From Lachnospiraceae bacterium (GTDB lineage Bacteria; Bacillota; Clostridia; Lachnospirales; Lachnospiraceae): a stretch of DNA of 34,058 nucleotides. The translations under genes were made by a program, and so were the position numbers. Shown piece by piece: positions 1 to 9,600 of this stretch. The notes beneath the pieces are model-generated. The model was not told where the DNA came from. It saw only the letters and a list, made by a program, of their open reading frames with translations, and searched no databases. Every line of letters begins with the position of its first letter. Position 1 is the stretch's first letter. Where the stretch lies: contig JAIEEY010000379.1 in assembly GCA_029067205.1 (NCBI GenBank), positions 1-34,058 of the forward strand. The letters run 5' to 3'.

Positions 1-129
1 ATATGCAATAATTTAAAAAAATTCGAGACAAAATTTCAGTGTGTTATTAACTATGAAGAAATGTTTCTTTTGGACTTTCAAAATTCAGCAAAATTAAGTG
101 AGAAATTAGCAGGTTTTATAAGGAGATAA
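1..129 (+). CDS. C-terminal tail of an unknown protein (cut by window start)
   Basis: Frame 1 is open from the first base to a TAA at 127-129, giving 42 residues ending in GFIRR. The stop lies inside the ribosome binding region of the ABC transporter that starts at 131, which is the tight spacing expected of an operon. The stretch is as AT-rich as the transporter, which supports common origin. I do not recognise the family. Genes next to such exporters often encode a second half-transporter, a peptide-modifying enzyme or a precursor, but nothing visible here decides between them. Confidence 0.5.
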   Translation: MCNNLKKFETKFQCVINYEEMFLLDFQNSAKLSEKLAGFIRR

Positions 130-130
130 A

Positions 131-1771
131 ATGATAAAGCTTTTTAGAACTTTACTTGATATATCAATACGTGATTATTTAGGAAAGGAAATTAAATGTT
201 TTGTGTTGCTGATATTATATACTGGAACAAATTTAATTTTTCCAACATTTGTTAGTTTAATAATTGACAGAGGCATTGCGAATGGTAATTTAAAACGGAT
301 CATTGTATATTCTTTTGCAATGCTGATTGTTGGACTTTTTTCTGTCATTTTTCAATATTTTCAACAAGTATCATTTTACAGATTAGGGAAAGAATTAGTA
401 ATTAGTATTAAACAGAGAGCATATAGGATATTGATTAAAAGTAATATGAAGTTTTGGACCCAAAACAGCACTGGGGATACACTCATTATATTGGAAGAGG
501 ATATTTCAATACTGGAAAATTTACTGACTACTACAATTAGTAATTGTATAGTAAATATATTTGTGATTATAGGAATTTCGATATTCATCTTTACAATAGA
601 ATGGAAGTGTGGAATTCTAATACTTACGCTTGCTCTTTTGTTTGCAAAGCTGCAAAGAACGTTTGGACCAGCAATAGAGAAGTCTATGGACAAATTGAGA
701 AAAAATATAGGGAAGTTGGCTACCTATACTAATGAGACATTACAAAATGCAAATGAGTTGCAAGCCGCAGGATATGAAAATGTTGTTTGCGATAAATATT
801 CTGAATTGAATAAAGCTGTTGTCTCAGCTACGATGCAACAAATAAAAGTGGTTACAGGAGCACAATCGGCTGGGAATCTTTTTAATATATTTGGTCTGCT
901 AATAGTAATATCTTTTGGAGCGTATCAAGTAATTAATGGAGACATAACCGTAGGAGTTTTATTTGCGTTAACAGTGTATGTGCAGAGATTATATGGACCA
1001 ATCGTGTCGATAAGCAATGCTTATATAGAAATAAAAAATTCATTACCAAAGATTAAAAAAGTTATGGATTTGCTTCAAAACCCGCATGTGATTGAATCTG
1101 GACAGTATATTCCTGACAAGAAGTTATTTGAATCATTAAGGTTGGAAAACATTTGCTTTTCATATGATGGAAAAAAAGTTTTGGATTTTTTTAATTTTAG
1201 TATTAGAAGAGGAGAAATCGTAGGAATAATAGGAAGAAATGGAATTGGGAAGTCAACCATCTTAAAATTGATTCTAAATTTGTCGTTGCCGGATTGTGGA
1301 GAAGTTTTGCTTAATAATATTAGTATAAGAGATTATGATAATGAATTTATAAGAAAAAAAATTGGTTATGTGGGGCAAAGTGGCGTTTTGATTAGTGGAA
1401 CATTAAGAGAAATCCTAGATCCCACAAAAATGCATTCTGATTATGAAATTAAAGAAATGATGTATGAATTTGGAATGCATATGGATAGATTTGAGCAAGA
1501 ATTAGATACATATATTGATGAAAATCATAGGAATTTATCAGGGGGAGAATTTCAAAAAATAGCCTTGATAAGAGCATTTTTAGAAAGCAAGGAACTATAT
1601 CTTTTAGATGAGCCTACGTCAGCAATTGACGAAAATGCTGAAGAACTATTATGTAATAAAATACAAGAAAAATTATATGGGAAAACAGCAATTATTATAA
1701 CTCATAGACCTAAAATCCTAGAGATATGTGATAGAGTTTTGGATATGCCATCTAAAATAATGTGGTGTTAG
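131..1771 (+). CDS. ABC exporter, fused membrane and ATPase domains
   Basis: Half-transporter of the exporter type, expected to work as a dimer in the cytoplasmic membrane and to export a peptide or lipid-like substrate using ATP. The first ~310 residues are hydrophobic with several membrane segments. The nucleotide-binding domain follows: Walker A GRNGIGKST at 368-376, signature LSGGE at 469-473, Walker B with DE at 493-494, and the switch histidine in ITHR at 525. The start is set by AAGGAG 5 nt upstream. The substrate is unknown. After DRVLDM the protein ends in PSKIMWC, earlier than usual for the family, exactly where base composition changes and a transposase remnant begins, so the last ~20-30 residues may be lost. 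All core ATPase motifs remain, so it may still work. The strongly AT-rich codon use differs from the rest of the window and suggests horizontal transfer. Confidence 0.9.
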   Translation: MIKLFRTLLDISIRDYLGKEIKCFVLLILYTGTNLIFPTFVSLIIDRGIANGNLKRIIVYSFAMLIVGLFSVIFQYFQQVSFYRLGKELVISIKQRAYRILIKSNMKFWTQNSTGDTLIILEEDISILENLLTTTISNCIVNIFVIIGISIFIFTIEWKCGILILTLALLFAKLQRTFGPAIEKSMDKLRKNIGKLATYTNETLQNANELQAAGYENVVCDKYSELNKAVVSATMQQIKVVTGAQSAGNLFNIFGLLIVISFGAYQVINGDITVGVLFALTVYVQRLYGPIVSISNAYIEIKNSLPKIKKVMDLLQNPHVIESGQYIPDKKLFESLRLENICFSYDGKKVLDFFNFSIRRGEIVGIIGRNGIGKSTILKLILNLSLPDCGEVLLNNISIRDYDNEFIRKKIGYVGQSGVLISGTLREILDPTKMHSDYEIKEMMYEFGMHMDRFEQELDTYIDENHRNLSGGEFQKIALIRAFLESKELYLLDEPTSAIDENAEELLCNKIQEKLYGKTAIIITHRPKILEICDRVLDMPSKIMWC

Positions 1772-1772
1772 T

Positions 1773-1970
1773 TTGAAAATGGGTTGTTTCTATGGGAAAC
1801 ATTTATTTGAATGTATAAAGCAGCTTTCTGATCATGCAGTTGAAAAACTGCTTAAAGCGGCACTCGAAGCACTGGATCTGGAAAGCACCGATTTTGAAAT
1901 CTGCCCTCACTGCGGCGGGAGTCATTTTGTGCGATATGGCAAAAAACAGGCAACAGAAAAAGTAAAACGG
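1773..1970 (+). pseudogene. N-terminal remnant of a zinc-ribbon transposase (IS1595-like)
   Basis: The reading frame starts at TTG 1773 or ATG 1779. It has a helical N-terminal part followed by CPHCGGSHFVRYGKK, the first half of a zinc ribbon as found at the start of IS1595-type and related transposases. The second CxxC pair and the whole DDE catalytic domain are missing. Homology-like sequence stops near 1945, after which the frame runs through the murG terminator and into the opposite-strand murG 3' end, so it is not a functional gene. It lies directly after the AT-rich ABC gene and its composition is closer to the rest of the window. The family assignment rests on the zinc-ribbon pattern only. 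Confidence 0.5.
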
Positions 1971-2004
1971 AAGCAGGAGCGCTTTCCAGATCAGGCTCCT
2001 GCTT
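1971..2004 (-). terminator. Rho-independent terminator of murG
   Basis: A perfect 10-bp inverted repeat (AAGCAGGAGC at 1971-1980, GCTCCTGCTT at 1995-2004) with a 14-nt loop lies 13 nt beyond the murG stop. On the minus strand it is followed by a T-rich stretch (CCGTTTTACTTTTT). There is no T-run on the plus side, so it most likely serves murG. Confidence 0.65.
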
Positions 2005-2016
2005 ATTCATTCAAAA

Positions 2017-3096
2017 TCATTTTCCATTCTTCTGTTTTACAGTATTCTCGATCAATGCAATAATGATATCAGTGGAGTCCTTGATCTTGCTGTTCTGCAT
2101 CGCCTCAATATAGGATTGTCTCGTAAAGTATAGTTCATGAACCTTTTCAGTCAATGTTACAGCCGTGAGATAATCTTCGTCAGCGACCATAGAGAACCCC
2201 TGTGATTCAAAGCTTTTTGCGTTTAGAATCTGGTCGCCCCGGCTTGCATGGGCGGGAAGTGGGATCAGGAGATTCGGTTTTCGCAAAGTTAACAGTTCGC
2301 AGATGGCATTGGCACCAGCACGCGATATAACGACATCTGCCATAGCAAACAGATCCTTCAAGTCATCTTTTACAAACTCAAACTGTTTATAGCCCTCTGT
2401 GTTGAGGAGCAGATTGTCGATTTTGTCCTTGCCGCATATGTGTACGATCTGAAAATCCTCAAGCAGCTTTGGAAGTGCCTCACGGACTAGTTTGTTGACT
2501 TCAGCAGCGCCAAGACTGCCGCCTATGACCATGATGACAGGTTTTGCGGTATTAAAACCGCACATCTCCAGACCGTTTTCCTTGTTTCCCTTGGTAAGTT
2601 CGTTTCTTATGGGGGAACCTGTAAGTATTGCCTTTTCGGCAGGCAGGCTCTGCAGTGTCTCAGGGAAATTGCAGCAGATTTTCTGGGCAACAGGAATACA
2701 CAGGCTGTTGGCGAGTCCAGGTGTCATATCTGACTCATGGATGATGCAGGGGATTTTTAGCATCGCTGCAGCGCGGACAACAGGTACACTCACGAACCCT
2801 CCTTTGCTGAACACAATATCAGGTTTGAGGGTTTTTAATATTTTTCTGGCTTCTGCAAATCCCTTGAGCACACGGAAAGGGTCGCTGAAATTTCTGATAT
2901 CAAAATATCTTCTGAGTTTTCCGGTGGAAATCCCATAATATGGGATGCGGTAATCTTCAATCAGTTTTTTTTCGATACCTTCATAGGAGCCAATATAATG
3001 AATATCATAGCCCATGCTCTTAAGCTTTGGAAATAGAGCAATGTTTGGAGTCACATGGCCGGCAGAACCACCACCAGTAAAGACGATGCGTTTCAT
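2017..3096 (-). CDS. murG: MurG, lipid II-forming GlcNAc transferase
   Basis: Peptidoglycan glycosyltransferase that adds N-acetylglucosamine from UDP-GlcNAc to lipid I, making lipid II on the inner face of the membrane. The N-terminal glycine-rich loop GGGSAGHVTPN at 8-18 is the family hallmark. The central GGSLGAAEVN loop and the C-terminal RAGANAICELL and HASRGDQ segments form the UDP-sugar site. The length of 359 residues is normal. GGAGG lies 8 nt before the ATG on the minus strand. The gene is not among other cell-division/wall (dcw) genes here, a separation also seen in other Clostridia. It has its own promoter at 3171-3200 and a terminator at 1971-2004, so it is probably monocistronic, with possible read-through from the TSCPD gene upstream. 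Confidence 0.96.
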   Translation of the reverse strand: MKRIVFTGGGSAGHVTPNIALFPKLKSMGYDIHYIGSYEGIEKKLIEDYRIPYYGISTGKLRRYFDIRNFSDPFRVLKGFAEARKILKTLKPDIVFSKGGFVSVPVVRAAAMLKIPCIIHESDMTPGLANSLCIPVAQKICCNFPETLQSLPAEKAILTGSPIRNELTKGNKENGLEMCGFNTAKPVIMVIGGSLGAAEVNKLVREALPKLLEDFQIVHICGKDKIDNLLLNTEGYKQFEFVKDDLKDLFAMADVVISRAGANAICELLTLRKPNLLIPLPAHASRGDQILNAKSFESQGFSMVADEDYLTAVTLTEKVHELYFTRQSYIEAMQNSKIKDSTDIIIALIENTVKQKNGK

Positions 3097-3170
3097 ATCT
3101 TAAAGCCTCCGATTTCTTTTTCATGATGGAAATATATATGATAGTATATTCAATATTTTTATATTTTCCA

Positions 3171-3200
3171 ATTATAATGAATAGTTACCATATTTTTCAA
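3171..3200 (-). promoter_or_regulatory. murG: Sigma-A-type promoter of murG
   Basis: On the minus strand, TTGAAA (3200-3195) and TATAAT (3176-3171) are separated by 18 nt, about 75 nt ahead of the murG start. The -35 box overlaps the last codons of the upstream TSCPD gene. Confidence 0.6.
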
Positions 3201-3448
3201 TTTACTGCGCCCATCTTATATTGTTCCAATGCACGTGCCAGCTGGTCAGGGCAGGAAGTATTTTTGTATCCACATTTGATGCCCTTGAGCTTTGAAATGG
3301 CATCATCAACCTTCATTCCGGAAACCAGAGCGGAGATTCCTTTCAGATTGCCATTACACCCGCCTGTAAATGCCACTGATCTTATGATATCGTCCTCAAC
3401 CTCAAAATCAATTAGTTGGGAACATGTTCCACTTGTTTTATACTGCAT
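3197..3448 (-). CDS. TSCPD domain protein (TIGR03905-type small four-cysteine protein)
   Basis: An 83-residue protein carrying a single TSCPD domain, named for the TSCPDQLARAL-type motif near the C-terminus. Conserved cysteines are at the start (GTCSQ), in GGCNGN, in GIKCGYK and in TSCPD. This is the layout of the stand-alone four-cysteine subfamily. The same domain occurs at the C-terminus of some vitamin B12-dependent ribonucleotide reductases, where it probably binds metal. The function of the stand-alone form is unknown. The start is supported by AAAGGTAAGG before the ATG. A good promoter lies upstream at 3488-3516. It precedes murG on the same strand with a 100-nt gap containing a second promoter, so the two are probably separate units. 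Confidence 0.85.
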   Translation of the reverse strand: MQYKTSGTCSQLIDFEVEDDIIRSVAFTGGCNGNLKGISALVSGMKVDDAISKLKGIKCGYKNTSCPDQLARALEQYKMGAVN

Positions 3449-3487
3449 AGATTACACCTTACCTTTCTTCTGTATATAGCTGTTACT

Positions 3488-3516
3488 ATTTTACCAATCT
3501 AACGAAGTGAAGTCAA
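3488..3516 (-). promoter_or_regulatory. Sigma-A-type promoter of the TSCPD gene
   Basis: On the minus strand, TTGACT (3516-3511) and TAAAAT (3493-3488) have the ideal 17-nt spacing and lie about 40 nt before the start codon at 3448. Confidence 0.7.
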
Positions 3517-3723
3517 CCAACTTTTGCCAATAAGCACTTATAAAGACGCAATGTATATCATCGGAAAAGGGGCTATGCGTTATCTGGCGCAACGACTGCC
3601 TATGAGATGGAAAGGTAAGAACGAAATAGTTGCCTTAAATCTCAGGAAAACAGTATAGAAATGCATATGCTCGTCTCTGTGGACATACATTAGTATAACT
3701 GGGCGAGTGGGAGGAGGCAGTGT

Positions 3724-4500
3724 ATGCAGTTTTTTTATATTGATTATATGAATAACGGAAAAAAAGAGCGCAATATTGGATTTCTGCGGGTGGAAAATGA
3801 TGGCATCAGCGTAGGACTCAGGGGGGTTCCGCTGCAGTGTGGTGACCATTGTAAGGTATATGCTGTCAATATCTATGATGAGAGAATCCTGCTGGGCGAA
3901 ATAGCTATCAAAGCAGGTTATGGTATGGAGAAAATGAAATGGAATGACAAGGTGGATTTTACGCGGTGTATGAGAGTAGAGATACCACTGTATGGAACAC
4001 GCAGGGGTGTCTGTGTGCTCAGGGATGATTATCCGGCATCAGATAGTATCACTCCTGCGTCAGAGTACAATGAGATTCGAGAGGCAAAGCATGCTGAACA
4101 GACGGGAGGCGACGAACTTTGCGAGGAAATTCATGAGGATAAATGGCAGCAGCTGCTCAGGCTTTATCCGGAGATTCATATCTGTCCAGAGGCACAGACT
4201 ATTTTGATACGGCCGCGGGATGTAGTGATATTGTCGGCAAAGTACCATGAATTGGCAACGAATTCTTTTGTCCTGCACGCATACTATAATTATAGACAGC
4301 TTCTTCTGTTCCGCTATGCACAGAGTGATATCCAATATTACCTTGGTGTTCCGGGAGTGTATTATGAGAGGGAACAACGAATTGCGCAAATGTTTGGATT
4401 TGAGGGCTTTGAGAATGGTGAGGCACGTATGCAGCAGGATGCAGACAATAAGTTGTACAAGGGGTGTTTTGGATATTATATGAAACGTGTGGAAATTTAA
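3724..4500 (+). CDS. Uncharacterised protein of a Lachnospiraceae-type family (DUF6128-like)
   Basis: A 258-residue protein with no signal peptide or membrane segment, so probably cytoplasmic. The first ~100 residues look beta-rich, with short strands around FLRVENDGISVGLRGV and KVYAVNIYDERILLGEI. A charged linker of roughly 45 residues follows. The C-terminal ~110 residues are more conserved-looking and end in GFEGFENGE...GCFGYYMK. I associate this layout with a DUF6128-type family of gut Clostridia, but that name is from memory and untested. GGGAGGAGG directly upstream fixes the start. It stands alone: 112 nt separate it from the next gene, which has its own promoter-like -10 box. No function can be inferred. 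Confidence 0.7.
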   Translation: MQFFYIDYMNNGKKERNIGFLRVENDGISVGLRGVPLQCGDHCKVYAVNIYDERILLGEIAIKAGYGMEKMKWNDKVDFTRCMRVEIPLYGTRRGVCVLRDDYPASDSITPASEYNEIREAKHAEQTGGDELCEEIHEDKWQQLLRLYPEIHICPEAQTILIRPRDVVILSAKYHELATNSFVLHAYYNYRQLLLFRYAQSDIQYYLGVPGVYYEREQRIAQMFGFEGFENGEARMQQDADNKLYKGCFGYYMKRVEI

Positions 4501-4535
4501 TCATGTACACTCTATCATTCTATCTAAAATTTTGT

Positions 4536-4541
4536 TATAAT
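4536..4541 (+). promoter_or_regulatory. Candidate -10 box for the SEC-C / RNase H / Lhr operon
   Basis: A perfect TATAAT lies in the 112-nt gap before the 4613 gene. No good -35 box stands 16-18 nt upstream, so this is a weak prediction. Confidence 0.35.
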
Positions 4542-4612
4542 CAGATATGCAGCACAAGAGTCGTTCAGAACTGCTGCAGTTTCTGATACAAAGCACATAA
4601 GGGAGAAGATTT

Positions 4613-5965
4613 ATGGAAGAATTACAAAGAGCAATTGAAAATGTTACGTATTTTAGCAAAAAATTTCCCAAGGAAGAATTGGAGTTGATTGGCGCCAACA
4701 GAGATGAGGCAATTCCCTATCTGCGGGAGGCGGTAAAGAAGGCGGTCAGGGAGAAAGAGAATCTTGACGAAAACTACAACTTACACTTATATGGAATATT
4801 TCTGCTTGCACAGTTTCAGGACAGAGAGTTTTTTCCGACATTGATGGAACTGGCATCTCTTCCGGAGGATACATTGGATTATCTGATTGGAGATGTGATC
4901 ACGGAAGATCTGGGGAGCATTCTGTACAATACATACAATGGAGAGATCGACCTGCTCAAACAGGCGGTTATGGACAAAAAGGGCAGCGACTTTGCAAGGT
5001 CGCAGGTGCTGGATGTGATGGGACAGTTGTACATGGATCAGACATTGGGAAAACAGGAGTTGCAGGATTTTCTGAGGGAGATTGTATATAAGGAGGAGAG
5101 TATTGGGGATTATATCTATACAACAATAGCTGAAATGATCTGTCGCTGCCATTTTACAGACATGCTTGCAGAGGTCAGGCGTCTTTATTTGGACGGAATG
5201 GTAGATGAATACGCCATCGGAGGGTATGACGATAGTGTAGACTACATGTTTACCTATGGAAAAAAGGAGAGGAGATTCTGTAAGTCGCCAATTGATACGG
5301 TGAAAATGCTCCGCGGGTGGACAATGTTTGAAAAATCTTCCCAGGAGAGTGTCGTTGACGAGAAAGAAGATGAAGAAGATGATGACAGGCTGAACAGGAA
5401 ATTGTCTGGTATTTTCGATGAATTTGGCGGTGGAGCTGGCAAGACAGGGCAGAGAAAAAGTGTTAAAATCGGCAGAAACGATCCATGCCCATGTGGAAGC
5501 GGGAAAAAGTATAAGCAGTGCTGCCTGAAAAAATCACAGCTTTTGGAAGAAGGTGTAGAGAGTAAACAGGAGCAGGAAAAATGGCTGAGCAGCTATCCGG
5601 TGATGGATGCGGAACGGGTAGAAGGAAGAGTGTATCTCGAGGATTTATACAGCAGTGAAAGTATTGAACTTGACAAGATGCTATACCTTGCTCTGAAGCA
5701 GCGAGCCATACCAATCTGGAATAGAGAACCTGAGCAGGTAGTCACAAAAAGAACGAGAAGATACCTGACTGATGCATACAGAAAATTTCTTGAAATCGTC
5801 GAGAGAGAGCATATACAGAATTTTTCGGAATATGACAATAAGTACTCGATACACTATCTGTGCGTGGAGTGGTTTAGCGAACTGATTGAGCTTTTGGAGG
5901 ACGACGACAGAGACAAAATTTTAAAAGATGTTCGTGAAACCTGTAAAAAGATGGGGATGATATAG
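4613..5965 (+). CDS. DUF1186-like HEAT-type protein with a SEC-C zinc motif
   Basis: A 450-residue soluble protein. Residues 1 to ~220 are helical, with repeated LREA, LLAQF and [10 protein letters not shown] segments resembling DUF1186/HEAT-like scaffolds. A charged acidic linker follows at about 245-275. A SEC-C zinc motif, [18 protein letters not shown], lies at about 288-305 and carries the CxC-x8-CC ligands of the SecA C-terminal tail. The last ~130 residues are a helical domain. SEC-C motifs bind zinc and often mediate contact with proteins or ribosomes. The exact function is unknown. AGGGAGAAG before the ATG supports the start. The stop is 2 nt from the RNase H1 gene, so the two are surely co-transcribed and likely functionally linked. 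Confidence 0.75.
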   Translation: MEELQRAIENVTYFSKKFPKEELELIGANRDEAIPYLREAVKKAVREKENLDENYNLHLYGIFLLAQFQDREFFPTLMELASLPEDTLDYLIGDVITEDLGSILYNTYNGEIDLLKQAVMDKKGSDFARSQVLDVMGQLYMDQTLGKQELQDFLREIVYKEESIGDYIYTTIAEMICRCHFTDMLAEVRRLYLDGMVDEYAIGGYDDSVDYMFTYGKKERRFCKSPIDTVKMLRGWTMFEKSSQESVVDEKEDEEDDDRLNRKLSGIFDEFGGGAGKTGQRKSVKIGRNDPCPCGSGKKYKQCCLKKSQLLEEGVESKQEQEKWLSSYPVMDAERVEGRVYLEDLYSSESIELDKMLYLALKQRAIPIWNREPEQVVTKRTRRYLTDAYRKFLEIVEREHIQNFSEYDNKYSIHYLCVEWFSELIELLEDDDRDKILKDVRETCKKMGMI

Positions 5966-5967
5966 AC

Positions 5968-6636
5968 ATGGCAAAAAAGAAGATTTATGCTGTAAAAAAA
6001 GGAAAGAAAACTGGAATTTTTCTGACGTGGGAAGAATGCAAGGCAGCAGTTGACGGCTATTCGGGGGCAGAGTATAAAAGTTTTTTTTCCAAGGAGGACG
6101 CTGAGGAGTATCTGGATGGGGGTAAAAATCCTCTACTGAATCTGGATGCTGAAAATGATGTGAACAACAAAGAAAACCAGATCGTGGCATATGTTGATGG
6201 CAGCTTTAACAAGGAACTTGGCAAATATGCGTTTGGCTGTGTCCTCATCAAGCCGGATGGTGAGATCATACGGGAGTCAGGCAATGGCGATAATCCAGAG
6301 TCATTAGAACTGGGCAATGTTACTGGGGAAATGCTGGGGGCGATGTACGCTGTCAAGTGGTGTGAGATTAATGGGTATTCTGCTGTAATAATCTGTTATG
6401 ACTATATGGGGATTGAGATGTGGGCGACCGGGGGCTGGAAGGCAAACAAGAACCTGACGCAGAAATATGCTGTGTTTATGCAGGAGAGCAGCAGACGGAT
6501 TCGAATTACTTTTCACAAAATAGCCGCACATACAGGAGACAAATATAACGAGGAGGCGGACAAGCTGGCAAAAGCAGCTCTGGTTGATGGAAATGGCATT
6601 CCCAAGATAAAAAAGGTACAGAGTGAAGGGGAATAA
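5968..6636 (+). CDS. rnhA: Ribonuclease HI with N-terminal viroplasmin-type hybrid-binding domain
   Basis: Endonuclease that cuts the RNA strand of RNA:DNA hybrids such as R-loops and primers. Residues 1-45 form the viroplasmin / hybrid-binding domain (KKIYAVKKGKKTGIFLTWEECK...GYSGAEYKSF) known from eukaryotic-type RNase H1. A linker leads to the RNase H fold from about residue 72. The catalytic carboxylates are all present: D77 in YVDGSF, E121 in GEMLGA, D145 in CYDYMG and D198 in NEEADKLA, with a histidine in the AAHTGD loop. It is therefore predicted active. The start follows the SEC-C protein stop by 2 nt, and the stop precedes the helicase by 6 nt, so it sits mid-operon between a zinc-motif protein and Lhr. 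Confidence 0.93.
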   Translation: MAKKKIYAVKKGKKTGIFLTWEECKAAVDGYSGAEYKSFFSKEDAEEYLDGGKNPLLNLDAENDVNNKENQIVAYVDGSFNKELGKYAFGCVLIKPDGEIIRESGNGDNPESLELGNVTGEMLGAMYAVKWCEINGYSAVIICYDYMGIEMWATGGWKANKNLTQKYAVFMQESSRRIRITFHKIAAHTGDKYNEEADKLAKAALVDGNGIPKIKKVQSEGE

Positions 6637-6642
6637 GATGCT

Positions 6643-9600
6643 ATGGGGAATGTATTAGAGCTCTTTGACGAGGGAACGCAGAAGTGGTTTCAAAGTGCAC
6701 TTGGGGAGCCTACTCCGGTACAAAAGGTGGCATGGCCTGGCATTGCGGAGGGCAAGCATGTACTGGTTTCAGCACCTACAGGAACGGGAAAGACACTTTC
6801 TGCGTTCCTTGTTTTTCTTGACCAGATGAAGTGTCAGGCACAGGAGGGGACATTAAAAGACGAATTGCAGTTGATCTATGTCTCACCATTGAAATCCCTG
6901 GCGGCAGATATCCGCGAAAATCTGAGGCGTCCTTTAGATGGAATTGGAAACGGAATCGGGGCACAAAAGGAACTCACGGTCGGGATACGGACGGGAGATA
7001 CCTCGCAGAGGGAGCGGCAGCAGATGGTTAAAAAGCCGCCCCATATCCTGATCATCACCCCGGAATCGCTGTATCTGATGCTGACCAGCAAGATGGGTCA
7101 GAATGTGCTGGCAACGGCGAGGGCTGTGATCGTGGACGAGCTTCACGCCCTGATCGACACAAAAAGGGGGGCGCATCTGATGCTTTCCCTTGCGCGCCTG
7201 GATTACCTGTGTGGACAGCCTTTACAACGGATCGGTCTGTCCGCGACGATTGAACCACTGGAAGGGGCAGCAAAATATCTGGCGCCGGAAGAGGTAATGA
7301 TCGCGGCACCTCCCATGATGAAAAAAATCCGTCTGGACGTGTTGGGACCATACGCAGACTCTGTCAGGGGCAGAAGAAAAGATCCGGTCTGGGAGGAGCT
7401 TGGGGCGCTTGTGTTTCAATATTGTCAGGGAAGCCGCAGTGTAATCGCGTTTGTGGAGGGGAGAAGATATGCGGAAAAACTGGCGTATTATGTCAATGCG
7501 CTGGGCGGCGAAAGTTTTGCGCGGGTGCATCATGGCAGTCTTTCCAAGGAACAGCGTATGGAGACGGAGGAGGCCCTGCGGGACGGGAAACTGCGTCTAT
7601 TGTGTGCGACTTCTTCCATGGAGCTTGGAATCGATGTGGGGGAGATTGACCAGGTACTGCAGGTTGGATGTCCACGCACTGTTTCGGGGACAATGCAGCG
7701 GCTCGGACGCGCAGGGCATAATCCGGGGCGGACAAGTGTGATGTACTTTTTCCCAAGAACTGCTGCGGAATGTGTGTCCTGCGGTATGACGGCACAGCTT
7801 GCGAGGGAGGGCGGCGTGGAGCAGATCAATCCTCCATCGGAATGCCTCGATGTGCTCGCACAGCATCTTGTGTCGATGGCGGCATTTCGAAGTTATTCAT
7901 TGGATGAAGTGATGGAAATCCTGCCGCGCGCGTGGAACTTCCGCAGCATTACCAAAGAAGATGTCAAATCGGTACTTGGCATGCTGGCGGGGGATTATGA
8001 GCACCAGCGGGATATTCCGGTGCGTCCGAGAATTCTGTATGACAGGATTCATGAGCGTGTGGAGGGGGACGGCTACAGCAGAATGCTGGCTGTTTCTGCA
8101 GGGGGCACCATTCCTGACAAGGGGCTGTATGGCGTAAGGACAGAGGATGGTGTAAAACTCGGCGAGGTAGATGAAGAGTTTGTTTATGAATCACAGAGAG
8201 GAGACCGTTTTATCCTCGGTGCATTCGCATGGAAGATTACCAATATCAGCAGGGACACAGTGACGGTGGTACAGGCTCCGGTCGAGGGCGCAAGGCTTCC
8301 CTTTTGGAAGGGTGAGATCAAGGGGCGTGATAAGCGGACTGGAGAGGCGTTTGGACGTATGTTTCGAGCATTTCAGCAGGCTTATGAGGAGGGAAAGTTA
8401 CCTGAGACATTAAAAAGTCTGGGACTGGATGAGACGGCGGTCTCGCTTGCCTCTGGTTATCTGGAACGGCAGATGAAAACGGCTGGCGGGCTTCCCGATG
8501 ATAGGACAATTCTGGTAGAGCATTTCAGGGATTCGTCGGGAAACAGTCAGGTGATGTTTCACTCGCTGTTTGGAAAAAGGATCAACGCACCTTTATCATT
8601 GCTTGCAGCACAGGCGGCAAGAGAGCAGCTTGGGATTGAAATCGGAAGTGTGGACGAGGAAGACGGATTTTTGTTGTATTCCTATGGAAATGAAACGCTT
8701 CCGAAGGGAATCCTGCAGGGGATTCAACCTGACACTTGTGTCAGAAAATTGGAGATCATGCTTCCGGCGACACCCATCTTTAATATGGCTTTCCGCTACA
8801 ACAGCGGTCGTGCACTCATGATGGGGGTGCAAAAAAACAGCCGCCAGCCTCTCTGGCGTCAGCGGCTGAAAAGCGCACAACTGCTTGAACAGGTTGTGCG
8901 CGAGAAGGAGCATCCACTGATTCGGGAGACCAGAAGGGAATGTATGCAGGAGTTGTGGGATGCTGAGGGTGTGAAGGAATTATTATGTGACATTCGCGCA
9001 GGTGTTGTGGAAGTGAGGGAAATCTATACAGAACTGCCTTCTCCGATGTCGCTTCCGCTGCAGTGGGCACAGGAGGCGGCAGTCATGTATGATTACGCTC
9101 CCACGCCGCGCGGTATCCATACGGCGGTGGAAGATGAACTAAAGGAATCGCTGAAATTGCAGGAAAAGCTGTTACAGCCGGGCAGTCGGGAGCTTTTGCA
9201 AGTGCAGGAAGACATTCTGATCAGGGAAAAACTGCCAAAGGATGAGCGGCAGCTGCACGCACTTCTGATGACAGAAGGAGACCTGGCAGCCGGGGAGTTG
9301 GATATTCCTGTGGAATGGCTGGAGAGTCTGGCGCAGAGTGGCAGGGTATTGTATCTGGAGCAGGGGTTGTGGATTGCTGCGGAGGAGGCTGACCAGTATG
9401 TCATGGCTCTTGGAGAGGCGGAATCTCAACTGCAGAACCTTGTCGGCAGCGTTGACGGACAGCTTTGCAGTGAGGAACAGCTTCACATAGTAAGGCGTAT
9501 GCTGCGCTATCGCGGTGCTGCTGATGCATATCAGACTGCGCAGCGTTATGGATGGCCTTTGTTGTTGGCAGAGAACATTTTGGAGGAACTGTGCCAGCGC

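Noticed and set aside
1773-2063. Intact 96-residue gene
   Set aside because: Second half runs through the murG terminator and into the murG 3' end in antisense; only the N-terminal transposase-like part is meaningful.
3551-3658. 35-codon plus-strand ORF in the gap before the 3724 gene, basic product
   Set aside because: No ribosome binding site, no recognisable features and no promoter; chance ORF more likely.
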